Counted from the stretch's first letter, positions 16,490 through 25,373 are shown. The stretch is 49,242 nucleotides of DNA from Holdemanella porci (GCF_019052655.1 NZ_JAHQVB010000008.1:1-49242); one strand, 5' to 3'. Notes: generated from the sequence alone by a model not told the origin. Translations and numbers: made by a program.

Positions 16490-16909
16490 TTAAATCAGTA
16501 TGCCCTCCAAATGATCCAGCTCATGCTGACAAATCTGTGCAGTCCAACCATCAAGTTTCAATTTCTGTTTCTTCCAATTCATATCCAGATATTCAACTTC
16601 TATCATCTGATATCTCGTTGTCTTACGCACTCCTGTAAGAGATAAGCATCCTTCTTCAGTTTCATAAGGTGATTCTTTTCTTACCAATACAGGATTAAAC
16701 ATTACCACATCTACGAATCCCATATTTACAATAATGACACTTTTTTTCACACCGATCATATTCGCTGCCATTCCAACACATCCCTCACGGTTCGCAGCTA
16801 ACGTATCCATTAAATCTTTTCCAACTTGAAGATCGGCTTTTGTTGCCGGTTCAGATTTTTGTCCCAGAAAAAATATATCTTTCATAATTGGTTTTACCAT
16901 TTTCTTCAT
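16490..16909 (-). CDS. peptide deformylase-like protein lacking the motif 1 glutamine
   Basis: A 139-aa protein with motif 2 EGCLS (86-90, Cys metal ligand) and motif 3 HELDH (129-133, two His ligands and catalytic Glu). Motif 1 reads GCVGMAANM, with Met51 where true deformylases have the Gln that holds the oxyanion. It is short (usual 150-190 aa) and ends soon after motif 3. GAGG suggests Met4 (16900) as an alternative start. Known deformylases remove N-formyl from new proteins; activity here is uncertain. Met at this site recurs in accessory Firmicutes copies as far as I recall. Confidence 0.75.
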   Translation of the reverse strand: MKKMVKPIMKDIFFLGQKSEPATKADLQVGKDLMDTLAANREGCVGMAANMIGVKKSVIIVNMGFVDVVMFNPVLVRKESPYETEEGCLSLTGVRKTTRYQMIEVEYLDMNWKKQKLKLDGWTAQICQHELDHLEGILI

Positions 16910-16984
16910 ACCTCTATTCTCAAAATCGTTTTTTTTGCTTTGTTCTGAATTGTAGTATAGCAGTTTTTTTACTTTTTTTCTATC

Positions 16985-17021
16985 TCACCCTGTATTTTCT
17001 GCCCTGAGCCTTTCGTTATAT
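16985..17021 (+). promoter_or_regulatory. bipartite motif, right copy
   Basis: TACAGGGTGA and ATATAACGAAAGG (reverse strand) with the same 14-bp spacer as at 16140-16176. It lies upstream of the oriT-like region and the mobC/relaxase operon. Confidence 0.6.
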
Positions 17022-17274
17022 GAGAGGGTTAATCTTTCAAGAGCAAGATCCACCCGGGTAATACCGTATCCTCATTTTATGAGAACGGTCTTATCCCCGG
17101 GTTAGGTATCTTGATGGGGATTACGTTTCCCCATACCCTCGCTTTTGCATCAAAGATGCAGTCAGTATCCACAAAAATGGATACTGCACTAATTCTCTAT
17201 CGGAAGGGACAGCCGATAAAAATTAGTGAACTGTAACACTATTCGATGTCACAGTTTAGAAAGGAAGGAGGAGT
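17022..17274 (+). other. oriT: candidate oriT, dense inverted repeats upstream of mobC
   Basis: In 250 bp there are at least four hairpins: CCCGGGT-type arms with inner CTCAT/ATGAG (about 17050-17105), ATGGGG/CCCCAT (about 17113-17135), GTATCCA/TGGATAC (17165-17184), and CACTAATT/AATTAGTG (17187-17228) enclosing TATCGG/CCGATA. A final AACTGTAACA/TGTCACAGTT pair is at 17229-17256, just before the mobC ribosome site. Position and structure fit the relaxase nicking region; the nick site itself cannot be assigned. Confidence 0.6.
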
Positions 17275-17667
17275 ATGCCACCAAAAGAAAAATCAAAGGA
17301 ATTGAAGCATCGAAACATAATCTGTCTGAAACTTACAGACATTGAATTGGAAATATTAAATCAGGCCGCAAGCTCTGTGGGAATCTCTCGTTCAGAATAT
17401 CTACGAAGATTGTTCCTAAATAGACCAATTCAAATTCATTATGAAGTTGTCGCAGACATCAAAGTACTTCGGGAGCTGGTCGGGCAATACGGTAAAATCG
17501 GTTCCAATCTGAACCAGATCGCCAAGTATTTTAATACCGGTGGAACTCATTCCCAGGCTATGGAAAATGAAATCCATCAATGTATCTCCGACCTCTTCCT
17601 CTTGCGAAAAAAAGTGTTAGAAATGGCAGGTGATTTTCATGGCAATACTAAAACACATCAAAAGTAG
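17275..17667 (+). CDS. mobC: MobC-type relaxosome accessory protein
   Basis: A 130-aa basic protein with a ribbon-helix-helix-like N-terminus (ICLKLTDIELEILNQAASSV, GISRSEYLRRL) and the MobC signature GKIGSNLNQIAKYFNTGG (about 78-95). MobC binds oriT and helps the relaxase open the strands. GGAGGAG is just before the ATG; the relaxase ATG lies inside its 3' end. Confidence 0.85.
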   Translation: MPPKEKSKELKHRNIICLKLTDIELEILNQAASSVGISRSEYLRRLFLNRPIQIHYEVVADIKVLRELVGQYGKIGSNLNQIAKYFNTGGTHSQAMENEIHQCISDLFLLRKKVLEMAGDFHGNTKTHQK

Positions 17668-19186
17668 AAATGCCAACTATTCAAATGCCATTGATTATCT
17701 GCTTTTCCAACATGATGAGAGCACTGGAAAAAAGATAAAAGATGAAATGGGGCGAAGTCTTTTAAGAGATGAGTTCTACATGGATGGTCTCAACTGTGAT
17801 CCGATGTCTTTTGACAAGGAGTGTAGTCTGACAAATGCGAAATTTCATAAAAACAAAAAATCATCTGAAATCAAAAGTCATCACTATATCATCAGTTATG
17901 ATCCTGCTGATGCTATTGAATGTGATCTGACGGGAGAAAAAGCACAGGCTCTATCTTTAGACCTTGCCAAAAAAATATTTCCGGGATATCAGGCTCTTAT
18001 CGTGACACATACCGATGGTCACAATGGTTCCGGCAATATCCATACGCATATTGTGATCAACAGCGTCCGTAAGGAAGCTGTCAGAAGGCAACGTTACATG
18101 GATAAGCCCCATGAAGAAATTGCCGGATACAAACACCGATCCACAAATAAATTCCTGAATTATTTCAAAAAGGAAATTATGGATATGTGCATCCAGGAGG
18201 GACTTCATCAGGTTGATCTTCTCTCTCCGGCTGAAACAAAGATCACACAGGCTGAATATATGGCCCAAAAATCCGGGCAGAAAAAATTAGAAGAGACCAA
18301 CAAAAAAATCATTGCAGATGGATTGAAACCAAATGCCACAATGTTTCAGACGCAGAAGCAGGAACTCCGAAATGCCATCGAAGAATGCAGCTCGCATTCT
18401 AAAAGCTTTCAAGAATTTCAATCTCTTCTTTTTGAAAAATATCAGATTTCCGTCATTGAAGAAAGAGGAAGATATCGTTATCTCCATCCGGATCGGAACA
18501 AACGGATTACAGAGAAGGCTTTGGGAACTCAATACGGCAAAGAACATTTAGAACAGCTCTTCTTACGAAAAGATCCGATAACCATTCTTTATGTCAGATC
18601 GCATTTACGGTTGGTAGTAGATCTTCAGAAAAATGTGAAAGCAATGCAAAGTCCCGGATATGCTCATCGGGTAAAAATATCCAATCTTCAAGAAATGGCA
18701 AATACCATTATCTATGTGCAAGAACATGGATACAATACCCAAATCGAATTAAAAAATGCCTTTTCCGAATCTCAAAAACAGTTAGATCAGGCAACAGATC
18801 AGCTAATGAAAATGAATGCAGATTTGAAAAACATCAACCGTCAGATCCATTACACCGGACAATATTTTTCACAGAAAGCAATCTATACCGAATTTTTAAA
18901 GGCGAAAAACAAAGGCAGATTCCGAAAGGAACACACCGCTGAAATTCAGGCATATGAAGAAGCCCGTGACTGGCTGAAATCTTTTTATCCCGATGGAAAG
19001 ATGCTTCCTATCAAAACATTGAAGGAACAAAAAAACAGCTTGCAGGAACAGATCGACCAGCAAAAATCATCCATCCGATCTCTAAAGGATCTGACACAAG
19101 ATTTAAGAACCGTAGACAAAAATGTGGAAGCAATTCTCCACAACCAGGTTCCGAAAAAGCAAAAGACACAGGAACCCGAATTATAA
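17639..19186 (+). CDS. mobA: HUH relaxase (MOBP-type mobilization nuclease)
   Basis: A 515-aa relaxase; ATG 17639 is preferred over the GTG three codons upstream (AGG 7-9 nt before). The metal triad is H124-x-D...H135-x-H137 in HTDGHNGSGNIHTHIVINS, with Tyr14 or Tyr20 near the N-terminus as nicking candidates (NANYSNAIDYLL). After about residue 220 come charged coiled-coil helices (LDQATDQLMKMNADLKNIN). It cuts oriT and pilots the strand. The gene overlaps mobC and is followed 28 bp later by the nucleotide-metabolism genes. Confidence 0.92.
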   Translation: MAILKHIKSRNANYSNAIDYLLFQHDESTGKKIKDEMGRSLLRDEFYMDGLNCDPMSFDKECSLTNAKFHKNKKSSEIKSHHYIISYDPADAIECDLTGEKAQALSLDLAKKIFPGYQALIVTHTDGHNGSGNIHTHIVINSVRKEAVRRQRYMDKPHEEIAGYKHRSTNKFLNYFKKEIMDMCIQEGLHQVDLLSPAETKITQAEYMAQKSGQKKLEETNKKIIADGLKPNATMFQTQKQELRNAIEECSSHSKSFQEFQSLLFEKYQISVIEERGRYRYLHPDRNKRITEKALGTQYGKEHLEQLFLRKDPITILYVRSHLRLVVDLQKNVKAMQSPGYAHRVKISNLQEMANTIIYVQEHGYNTQIELKNAFSESQKQLDQATDQLMKMNADLKNINRQIHYTGQYFSQKAIYTEFLKAKNKGRFRKEHTAEIQAYEEARDWLKSFYPDGKMLPIKTLKEQKNSLQEQIDQQKSSIRSLKDLTQDLRTVDKNVEAILHNQVPKKQKTQEPEL

Positions 19187-19213
19187 ATCATTTTACGAAG
19201 GAGGAATTACAAT

Positions 19214-19540
19214 ATGACACAAAATGAATTTAATGTTGTCCTTGAACAACAATATCGAAAATGTGCCGATGTCCTGGCACACAAGAAGAAAGAATACACC
19301 GGAGACCGCATTGACCGCCTGAGTGCGTTTAAAATCGCTGCCTCATTACAGGGATGCACACCTAAGGCTGCTCTGGCCGGAATGATGTCGAAGCATGTCG
19401 TATCTCTCTATGACATGTGTTGCTCTTCGCTGCTCCAATTTGACTTAGAACAATGGGATGAGAAGATCACAGACTGCATCAACTATCTCATTCTACTGAA
19501 AGCATTGATAAAGGAGGAACAAGCCTATGGATCACATTGA
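19214..19540 (+). CDS. MazG/Nmad1-like helical protein
   Basis: A 108-aa all-helical protein with HKKKEYTGDRIDRLSAFKIA, AALAGMMSKHVVSLYDM and WDEKITDCINYLILLKAL, a pattern I associate with phage proteins of the DUF1599/Nmad1 type (nucleotide-modification associated) or the wider MazG group. GGAGG precedes the ATG. Its end overlaps the ThyX-like gene. A house-cleaning or base-modification role would fit the neighbours, but the family call is tentative. Confidence 0.5.
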   Translation: MTQNEFNVVLEQQYRKCADVLAHKKKEYTGDRIDRLSAFKIAASLQGCTPKAALAGMMSKHVVSLYDMCCSSLLQFDLEQWDEKITDCINYLILLKALIKEEQAYGSH

Positions 19541-20306
19541 GACAAAGATTTTAAATAGTTATACCATTCAAGAAGCAGCTCAGAACATGGTATTCGCAGC
19601 AAGGCTTACCCAACAGGGGCATTCCATTCAAAACATGGATGATCTTATGGCTCTTTATCAGAAATCTTTTACAGATAAAACCGTAGATCGGATTGCCAGT
19701 CTTCCTCATCCAACCGTACAGAAATTTACGGTGATCACTGTTGCGATTGTGGGGGCAAGCAGACGTTTTCTTGCACAGATTACTCGTCATCAAAACGAAG
19801 TAAAATTCATGAGTGCATCTCTGCAATATAGCAACTATTCAGAAAAAGCTGCATTTACGATCCCATATGAAATCCTTTTTTCCGAACAGAGATACATTGA
19901 TCTCTATCTGAAAAGCTGCTTATCGGATCTCAGATGTTATCAGGAATTGTGCTCTGTGGGATTTCATCATGATTCTGCAGGATATGCCCTCCCTCATGCT
20001 TTAAGAAATATTCTGATTATCTGCGCTACACCTTATGAGTGGAAACATATGATCAGTCAGCGAATCTGCAGGAGAAATACCGACGAAACAAGAATTGTAA
20101 TGTTGGACATCTGGCAGAAATTATATGAATTTGATCCGGTGTTATTTTCACCGAAGCTGACCGGTCCTTTCTGCCAGAGGGGATGTTGTGAAGAAGGTGC
20201 TATGTCCTGTGAAATTCCTATCCCAAAAGAATGGTCTCCATTAGAAATAATGAGAGCAGATTATCCTCTGCTCGTAGAAGGGAGGGAAACTGTTTATGAA
20301 AATTAA
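19527..20306 (+). CDS. divergent ThyX-like thymidylate synthase
   Basis: A 259-aa homologue of flavin-dependent thymidylate synthase (methylates dUMP with methylene-THF, FAD and NADPH). The core segment GASRRFLAQITRHQNEVKFM then SASLQYSNYS aligns with the RHRxxSxxxxSxRY signature. The third residue is Gln instead of Arg, the first Ser is Val, and the SxRY end reads SLQYS with one extra residue. The C-terminal half has a substrate-site-like block (HALRNILII, MISQRICRRNTDETR) and a Cys-rich QRGCCEEGAMSC tail segment. The gene overlaps both neighbours, so it belongs to one translational unit. Confidence 0.75.
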   Translation: MDHIETKILNSYTIQEAAQNMVFAARLTQQGHSIQNMDDLMALYQKSFTDKTVDRIASLPHPTVQKFTVITVAIVGASRRFLAQITRHQNEVKFMSASLQYSNYSEKAAFTIPYEILFSEQRYIDLYLKSCLSDLRCYQELCSVGFHHDSAGYALPHALRNILIICATPYEWKHMISQRICRRNTDETRIVMLDIWQKLYEFDPVLFSPKLTGPFCQRGCCEEGAMSCEIPIPKEWSPLEIMRADYPLLVEGRETVYEN

Positions 20307-20709
20307 ATTGATCGACTTTGGGTTAGAGAAAGATCATTATCCTTTCCGACCTCATGAAAACGATGCCGGGGCCGATGTATATATGCCTTATGACTACACA
20401 TTAAAACCAGGAGAGATTGCAAGAATCCCATTAGGATTTGGTCTCATGATTCCAGATGGATATGCCGGTTATGTTTTTCCAAGAAGCAGCATGGCAGCAA
20501 AAGGGTTGGTCTGCGAACTTCCGCCTATTGATTCCGGATATCGAGGAGAAATTCATGCCATCATCAGTAATGTTAGTTCAGAATCCCAAATACTCCGCAA
20601 AGATACCCGTGTAGGGCAACTGGTTATCACTCCGGTTCTAATCGCCGACTTTGTTCTGGATCTCGGAGAAGCAAGAGATATCGGGGCTTTTGGAAGTACC
20701 GGGGAATAA
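20296..20709 (+). CDS. dut: dUTPase
   Basis: A 137-aa trimeric-type dUTP pyrophosphatase (dUTP to dUMP + PPi) with all five motifs: AGADVYMP (24-31), PRSSMAAKG (62-70), PPIDSGYRGEIH (76-87), RVGQLVITP (105-113) and GAFGSTGE (130-137). It supplies dUMP, the substrate of thymidylate synthase, and overlaps the ThyX-like gene by 11 bp. All catalytic residues appear present. Confidence 0.92.
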   Translation: MKIKLIDFGLEKDHYPFRPHENDAGADVYMPYDYTLKPGEIARIPLGFGLMIPDGYAGYVFPRSSMAAKGLVCELPPIDSGYRGEIHAIISNVSSESQILRKDTRVGQLVITPVLIADFVLDLGEARDIGAFGSTGE

Positions 20710-20723
20710 AGATCATAAAACCA

Positions 20724-20755
20724 GAGGTGCCGAATAATTTATGATTCGACACCTC
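20724..20755 (+). terminator. strong hairpin after dut
   Basis: GAGGTGCCGAAT pairs with ATTCGACACCTC (one mismatch, 8-nt loop) 15 bp after the dut stop. There is no T tract, so it may be a processing or stability element rather than a full terminator. Confidence 0.5.
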
Positions 20756-20792
20756 ACACACTCAAAATAACTTGCAGAAAGGAATAACTACT

Positions 20793-21002
20793 ATGATTAC
20801 ATTTGGAAGAAAATTAAATCATTTGAGACAGAAAAATCATCTCACACAAAAAGAACTTGGTATCGCACTTGGCTTCCCCGAAGATTCTACTGATATCAGA
20901 ATTACACAATATGAAGCAACTACAAGAAAGCCTCTCGATGAAATCCTTGTTAAATTGGATAAAATACTTGGAGTATTATCACTTTACGACAAAATTAACT
21001 AA
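20793..21002 (+). CDS. short XRE-family HTH protein
   Basis: A 69-aa protein, ATG 20793 after AAAGGAA, with a Cro/C1-type HTH (FGRKLNHLRQKNHLTQKELG, then ITQYEATTRKPLDE). It is probably shorter than its relatives, which carry a C-terminal extension. It may be a truncated regulator at the junction between the mobilization backbone and the resistance region. Confidence 0.75.
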   Translation: MITFGRKLNHLRQKNHLTQKELGIALGFPEDSTDIRITQYEATTRKPLDEILVKLDKILGVLSLYDKIN

Positions 21003-21106
21003 CCTTAACATTTGTTCCACTACCACTATAAATTTCTAATAATCCTAAGGTTAACTGCTTTGTGTGTAGATATAAAATTGTCAAACTGGAATTTTATTTT
21101 CGCTTA

Positions 21107-21283
21107 CTACTCTATATCATCATCATGTTTATTAGTAAAAAGACTCCCAACAAACATTCCCACTCCCAGTCCTATAGCTAATCCTAATATAGTATGATTG
21201 AATACCACGCCTAATGCAGTTCCTACACCTACACCGATGCACATCCCATATATCATTCCATTATATTTATTAGTTTTTTTCAT
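21107..21283 (-). CDS. small glycine-rich membrane protein
   Basis: A 58-aa protein, ATG 21281-21283 after GGAG, with two Gly-zipper-like hydrophobic segments (MIYGMCIGVGVGTALGVVF and LGLAIGLGVGMFVGSLF) and an acidic tail HDDDIE. Such proteins are common in Firmicutes; function unknown. Confidence 0.6.
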   Translation of the reverse strand: MKKTNKYNGMIYGMCIGVGVGTALGVVFNHTILGLAIGLGVGMFVGSLFTNKHDDDIE

Positions 21284-21483
21284 AACTGGTCTCCTTTGCA
21301 AATTCAAGATTTATTATTCTTTCCCATTCAATAGTTTATTTACTCTTTCAACCGGAAATCGGTCTTCAATGTCAATTATTTCAAAAAAATTTAGGGGCAA
21401 TTCTTTTTCTCCAATCAGAGTAAGATATTCATTAACAGCTCTGCGATCAATCATTATTTGAGGAACTGGGCGGCAAATACGAA

Positions 21484-21816
21484 AGGCAAGGGGATTATTT
21501 GATACCGTGCTTAACTGTACCCGCCGAAGAAGAACAGGCAATAGGCATCTGGGGGCAACGGCATTTAGATTATCTAAAACAGTACCGTAAAGTTACATAC
21601 ACCAATCTTCTTACAAGCGGCAGGCTAAACGCCTACCTTGCCGACATCAACAGACAGGCACAGGAACGCTTTGAAAGGCTCATAGAGGGTATGAAACAGG
21701 CACAGGGCATAACGGAACAGCTACAGGCAGAAAACGCCTTAGAATGGACAGGATGCCTCAATAACATAAGGGCTTGTGCGAGGGAGATTGTGGAAAAGGA
21801 AATTATTTTTGCATAA
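21484..21816 (+). pseudogene. tnpV: TnpV-family transposon protein, N-terminally truncated
   Basis: The readable part GDYLIPCLTVPAEEEQAIGI to NIRACAREIVEKEIIFA (AEEEQAIGIWGQRHLDYLK, RLNAYLADINRQAQERFERL, MKQAQGITEQL) matches TnpV proteins of Tn4451-like mobilizable transposons. The first part is lost; only a TTG at 21499 could start it. It marks the left edge of the resistance mosaic. A terminator follows. Confidence 0.75.
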
Positions 21817-21829
21817 ACAGATGATTAGT

Positions 21830-21855
21830 GGCAGGGGGAAATCCTGCCGCTTTTT
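21830..21855 (+). terminator. terminator after tnpV
   Basis: GGCAGG-N7-CCTGCC followed by GCTTTTT, 14 bp after the tnpV stop. Confidence 0.75.
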
Positions 21856-21873
21856 CTGCTTTAGTTTGTCAGC

Positions 21874-21902
21874 TTGACAAATAAAGGGTTAAGGAATATA
21901 AT
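21874..21902 (+). promoter_or_regulatory. tet(O) promoter
   Basis: TTGACA at 21874-21879, 17-bp spacer, TATAAT at 21897-21902: a consensus sigma-A promoter 280 bp upstream of tet(O), so the mRNA has a long leader. Confidence 0.85.
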
Positions 21903-22110
21903 TAGATTCAGTATTATACAAGGATTTAATAAATATGCGGCAAGGTATTCTTAAATAAACTGTCAATTTGATAGTGGGAACAAAAAGTAGCAGTCCCGTT
22001 TCACTTTTAATATGGGGCTTAGTTTTTTGTACCCAGTTTAAGAATACTTTTATCATGTAATTTTATATGCCCGAAAACATATAAGTGTTTTGGGGCTATT
22101 GGAGTTATTT

Positions 22111-22146
22111 ACCCAGTGATAGGAGTATTTATCACTGGGTATTTTT
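22111..22146 (+). terminator. tet(O) leader attenuator hairpin
   Basis: A perfect 11-bp stem ACCCAGTGATA/TATCACTGGGT with 8-nt loop followed by ATTTTT, about 36 bp before the tet(O) start. Leaders of tet(M)/tet(O)/tet(W)-type genes carry such attenuators, read through when tetracycline slows ribosomes. Confidence 0.8.
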
Positions 22147-22182
22147 ATGCCCTTTTTTGGGTGTTGATAGGAGGAAAATCAC

Positions 22183-24102
22183 ATGAAAATAATTAACTTA
22201 GGCATTCTGGCTCACGTTGACGCAGGAAAGACAACATTAACGGAAAGTTTATTGTATACCAGTGGTGCAATTGCAGAACTAGGGAGCGTAGATGAAGGCA
22301 CAACAAGGACAGATACAATGAATTTGGAGCGTCAAAGGGGAATCACTATCCAGACAGCAGTGACATCTTTTCAGTGGGAGGATGTAAAAGTCAACATTAT
22401 AGATACGCCAGGCCATATGGATTTTTTGGCGGAAGTATACCGTTCTTTATCCGTATTAGACGGAGCAGTATTATTAGTTTCTGCAAAGGATGGCATACAG
22501 GCACAGACCCGTATACTGTTTCATGCACTACAGATAATGAAGATTCCGACAATTTTTTTCATCAATAAAATTGACCAAGAGGGGATTGATTTGCCAATGG
22601 TATATCGGGAAATGAAAGCAAAGCTTTCTTCGGAAATTATAGTGAAGCAAAAGGTTGGGCAGCATCCCCATATAAATGTAACGGACAATGACGATATGGA
22701 ACAGTGGGATGCGGTAATTATGGGAAACGATGAACTATTAGAGAAATATATGTCAGGGAAACCGTTTAAAATGTCAGAACTGGAACAGGAAGAAAACAGG
22801 AGATTCCAAAACGGAACGTTATTTCCCGTTTATCACGGAAGCGCTAAAAACAATCTGGGGATTCGGCAGCTTATAGAAGTAATTGCCAGTAAATTTTATT
22901 CATCAACGCCTGAAGGTCAATCTGAACTATGCGGGCAGGTTTTTAAGATTGAATATTCAGAGAAAAGGCGGCGTTTTGTTTATGTGCGTATATATAGCGG
23001 AACATTGCATTTGAGGGATGTTATTAGAATATCTGAAAAAGAGAAAATAAAAATCACAGAGATGTGTGTTCCGACAAACGGTGAATTATATTCATCCGAT
23101 ACAGCCTGCTCTGGTGATATTGTAATTTTACCAAATGATGTTTTGCAGCTAAACAGTATTTTGGGGAACGAAATACTGTTGCCGCAGAGAAAATTTATTG
23201 AAAATCCTCTCCCTATGCTCCAAACAACGATTGCAGTAAAGAAATCTGAACAGCGGGAAATATTGCTTGGGGCACTTACAGAAATTTCAGATGGCGACCC
23301 TCTTTTAAAATATTATGTGGATACTACAACGCATGAGATTATACTTTCTTTTTTGGGGAATGTGCAGATGGAAGTCATTTGTGCCATCCTTGAGGAAAAA
23401 TATCATGTGGAGGCAGAAATAAAAGAGCCTACTGTTATATATATGGAAAGACCGCTTAGAAAAGCAGAATATACCATCCACATAGAAGTCCCGCCAAATC
23501 CTTTCTGGGCTTCTGTCGGGTTGTCCATAGAGCCGCTCCCTATTGGAAGCGGAGTGCAGTATGAAAGCAGAGTTTCACTTGGATATTTAAATCAATCGTT
23601 CCAAAATGCGGTTATGGAGGGGGTTCTTTATGGCTGCGAGCAGGGGCTGTATGGATGGAAAGTGACAGACTGTAAAATCTGTTTTGAATATGGATTGTAT
23701 TATAGTCCTGTAAGTACCCCCGCAGACTTTCGGCTGCTTTCCCCTATCGTATTGGAGCAGGCTTTAAAAAAAGCAGGGACAGAACTATTAGAGCCATATC
23801 TCCACTTTGAAATTTATGCACCGCAGGAATATCTCTCACGGGCGTATCATGATGCTCCAAGGTATTGTGCAGATATTGTAAGTACTCAGATAAAGAATGA
23901 CGAGGTCATTCTGAAAGGAGAAATCCCTGCTAGATGTATTCAAGAATACAGGAACGATTTAACTTATTTCACAAATGGGCAGGGAGTCTGCTTGACAGAG
24001 TTAAAAGGATACCAGCCAGCTATTGGTAAATTTATTTGCCAACCCCGCCGCCCGAATAGCCGTATAGATAAGGTTCGGCATATGTTCCACAAGTTAGCTT
24101 AA
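22183..24102 (+). CDS. tet(O): Tet(O) ribosomal protection protein
   Basis: A 639-aa EF-G-like GTPase that removes tetracycline from the ribosome. G motifs AHVDAGKT (10-17), DTPGH and NKID are intact. The order is GTPase, domain II, and C-terminal EF-G domains ending [18 protein letters not shown]. From memory the chain follows Tet(O) throughout (for example [30 protein letters not shown]), rather than Tet(W) or Tet(32), so I see no sign of a mosaic, though base-level comparison would be needed. Start after AGGAGG. tet(40) follows in tandem. Confidence 0.93.
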   Translation: MKIINLGILAHVDAGKTTLTESLLYTSGAIAELGSVDEGTTRTDTMNLERQRGITIQTAVTSFQWEDVKVNIIDTPGHMDFLAEVYRSLSVLDGAVLLVSAKDGIQAQTRILFHALQIMKIPTIFFINKIDQEGIDLPMVYREMKAKLSSEIIVKQKVGQHPHINVTDNDDMEQWDAVIMGNDELLEKYMSGKPFKMSELEQEENRRFQNGTLFPVYHGSAKNNLGIRQLIEVIASKFYSSTPEGQSELCGQVFKIEYSEKRRRFVYVRIYSGTLHLRDVIRISEKEKIKITEMCVPTNGELYSSDTACSGDIVILPNDVLQLNSILGNEILLPQRKFIENPLPMLQTTIAVKKSEQREILLGALTEISDGDPLLKYYVDTTTHEIILSFLGNVQMEVICAILEEKYHVEAEIKEPTVIYMERPLRKAEYTIHIEVPPNPFWASVGLSIEPLPIGSGVQYESRVSLGYLNQSFQNAVMEGVLYGCEQGLYGWKVTDCKICFEYGLYYSPVSTPADFRLLSPIVLEQALKKAGTELLEPYLHFEIYAPQEYLSRAYHDAPRYCADIVSTQIKNDEVILKGEIPARCIQEYRNDLTYFTNGQGVCLTELKGYQPAIGKFICQPRRPNSRIDKVRHMFHKLA

Positions 24103-24152
24103 CAGCTTGCAAAAGTCATATAAAATGAGATTTGAAAGGAGAATGTAACTTC

Positions 24153-25373
24153 ATGTTTGCTAAAAATTCAAAGGCATATTCTGTCTACCTGCTGTTCCGA
24201 TTTGTCTGTTCCCTGGCGGTTTCTATGTCCACAGTGCTTTCCATCGTGTACCACCTGGAGGTGGTGCAGCTGGATGCTTTCCAGCTTGTCCTGGTAGGGA
24301 CGGTTCTGGAGACCTCCTGCTTTCTGTTCGAGATACCCACCGGTGTGGTGGCGGATTTGTATAGCCGTCGGCGCTCGGTGCTGATTGGAATGTTCCTCTA
24401 CGGCCTGGGCTTTCTGATGGAGGGTGCGCTACCGTGGTTCGCGCCGGTTCTGCTGGCCCAGGTTGTCTGGGGTTGCGGTGATACCTTCATCACCGGCGCT
24501 CTGGAGGCGTGGATTGCCTCGGAGGAAGAGGACAAACCCATAGACAAGGTGTTCCTGCGGGGCAGTCAAATGGGGCAAATCGGCGGCGTTCTGGGCGTGG
24601 TGCTGGGCACACTGCTGGGAAACATAAACCTGCAAATGCCTGTCATCTTGGGGGGCAGTTTGTGCTTGTTGTTGGGGCTGGTGTTGGTTCGCATCATGCC
24701 AGAAACCAACTTCTCCCCTGCTATTGAGGAACGGCAGGGCTTGCTTAAAGACTTTGTCTGCCTGTTCAAGCTCAACCTGGGCTTTGTGAAAGGCGCACCT
24801 GTGTTGCTGGCGCTCTTAGCAATCACACTATGCGGGGGACTTGCCAGTGAAGGCTTTGACCGGCTCTCCACCGCTCATTTTCTGGATGACACGGTAATAC
24901 CCGTTATCGGGCCGCTGAACAGCGTCACTTGGTTCGGTGTTATCAGTCTTATCGGCAGCGGCTTAGGTATTCTGGCTTCTCAGTTGCTCATCGCCCGCAT
25001 GGAGAAAAAAGGGACTGTCAGCCGAACCAGTGTGGTCATGTCCACCAGCGCCGGGTATATCCTGTGCCTGGTTCTCTTCGCGGTGGGGCGGAGCTTTTGG
25101 TTCATGTTGTTGGTGTTCCTGCTGGCGGGGCTTATGCGCACCATCAAGGAGCCTGTGCTGGCCGCCTGGATGAACGACCATGTGGATGAGAAAATGCGCG
25201 CCACAGTCTTTTCCACCAGCGGACAGCTGGACTCTTTCGGGCAGATCATCGGCGGGCCTATTGTGGGGCTGGTAGCCCAGCAGGTGTCCATACCCTGGGG
25301 GCTGGTCTGTACCGCTTTCCTGCTGTTGCCCGCGCTGTTCTTAGTGCCGGTGGCGGGAAAGAAGCGGGATTGA
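24153..25373 (+). CDS. tet(40): Tet(40) tetracycline efflux MFS transporter
   Basis: A 406-aa transporter starting MFAKNSKAYSVYLLFRFVCS (start after AAAGGAG, 50 bp behind tet(O)), the length known for Tet(40). It has twelve hydrophobic segments, MFS motif A-like GVVADLYSRRRSVLIG (about 70-85), and an acidic loop SEEEDKPID. tet(40) is known as a tandem partner of tet(O)-type genes in gut clostridia. Its GC content is clearly higher than tet(O), so the tandem was assembled from different sources. Confidence 0.9.
   Translation: MFAKNSKAYSVYLLFRFVCSLAVSMSTVLSIVYHLEVVQLDAFQLVLVGTVLETSCFLFEIPTGVVADLYSRRRSVLIGMFLYGLGFLMEGALPWFAPVLLAQVVWGCGDTFITGALEAWIASEEEDKPIDKVFLRGSQMGQIGGVLGVVLGTLLGNINLQMPVILGGSLCLLLGLVLVRIMPETNFSPAIEERQGLLKDFVCLFKLNLGFVKGAPVLLALLAITLCGGLASEGFDRLSTAHFLDDTVIPVIGPLNSVTWFGVISLIGSGLGILASQLLIARMEKKGTVSRTSVVMSTSAGYILCLVLFAVGRSFWFMLLVFLLAGLMRTIKEPVLAAWMNDHVDEKMRATVFSTSGQLDSFGQIIGGPIVGLVAQQVSIPWGLVCTAFLLLPALFLVPVAGKKRD

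Noticed and set aside
17022..17274. Repeated hairpins that could suggest a CRISPR array or riboswitch
   Set aside because: The stems are all different and there are no regular spacers; the position before mobC fits an oriT better. No CRISPR array was seen anywhere in the window.
21314..21541. 75-codon minus-strand frame next to tnpV
   Set aside because: Half of it is antisense to tnpV. A 46-residue part starting at an internal Met looks protein-like, but has neither a clear ribosome site nor a family, so it was left out.
22183..24102. Mosaic tet(O/W/O) or tet(O/32/O)
   Set aside because: The residues I can recall as diagnostic are Tet(O) in the N-terminal, middle and C-terminal parts alike; a mosaic is not supported, though only an alignment could exclude it.
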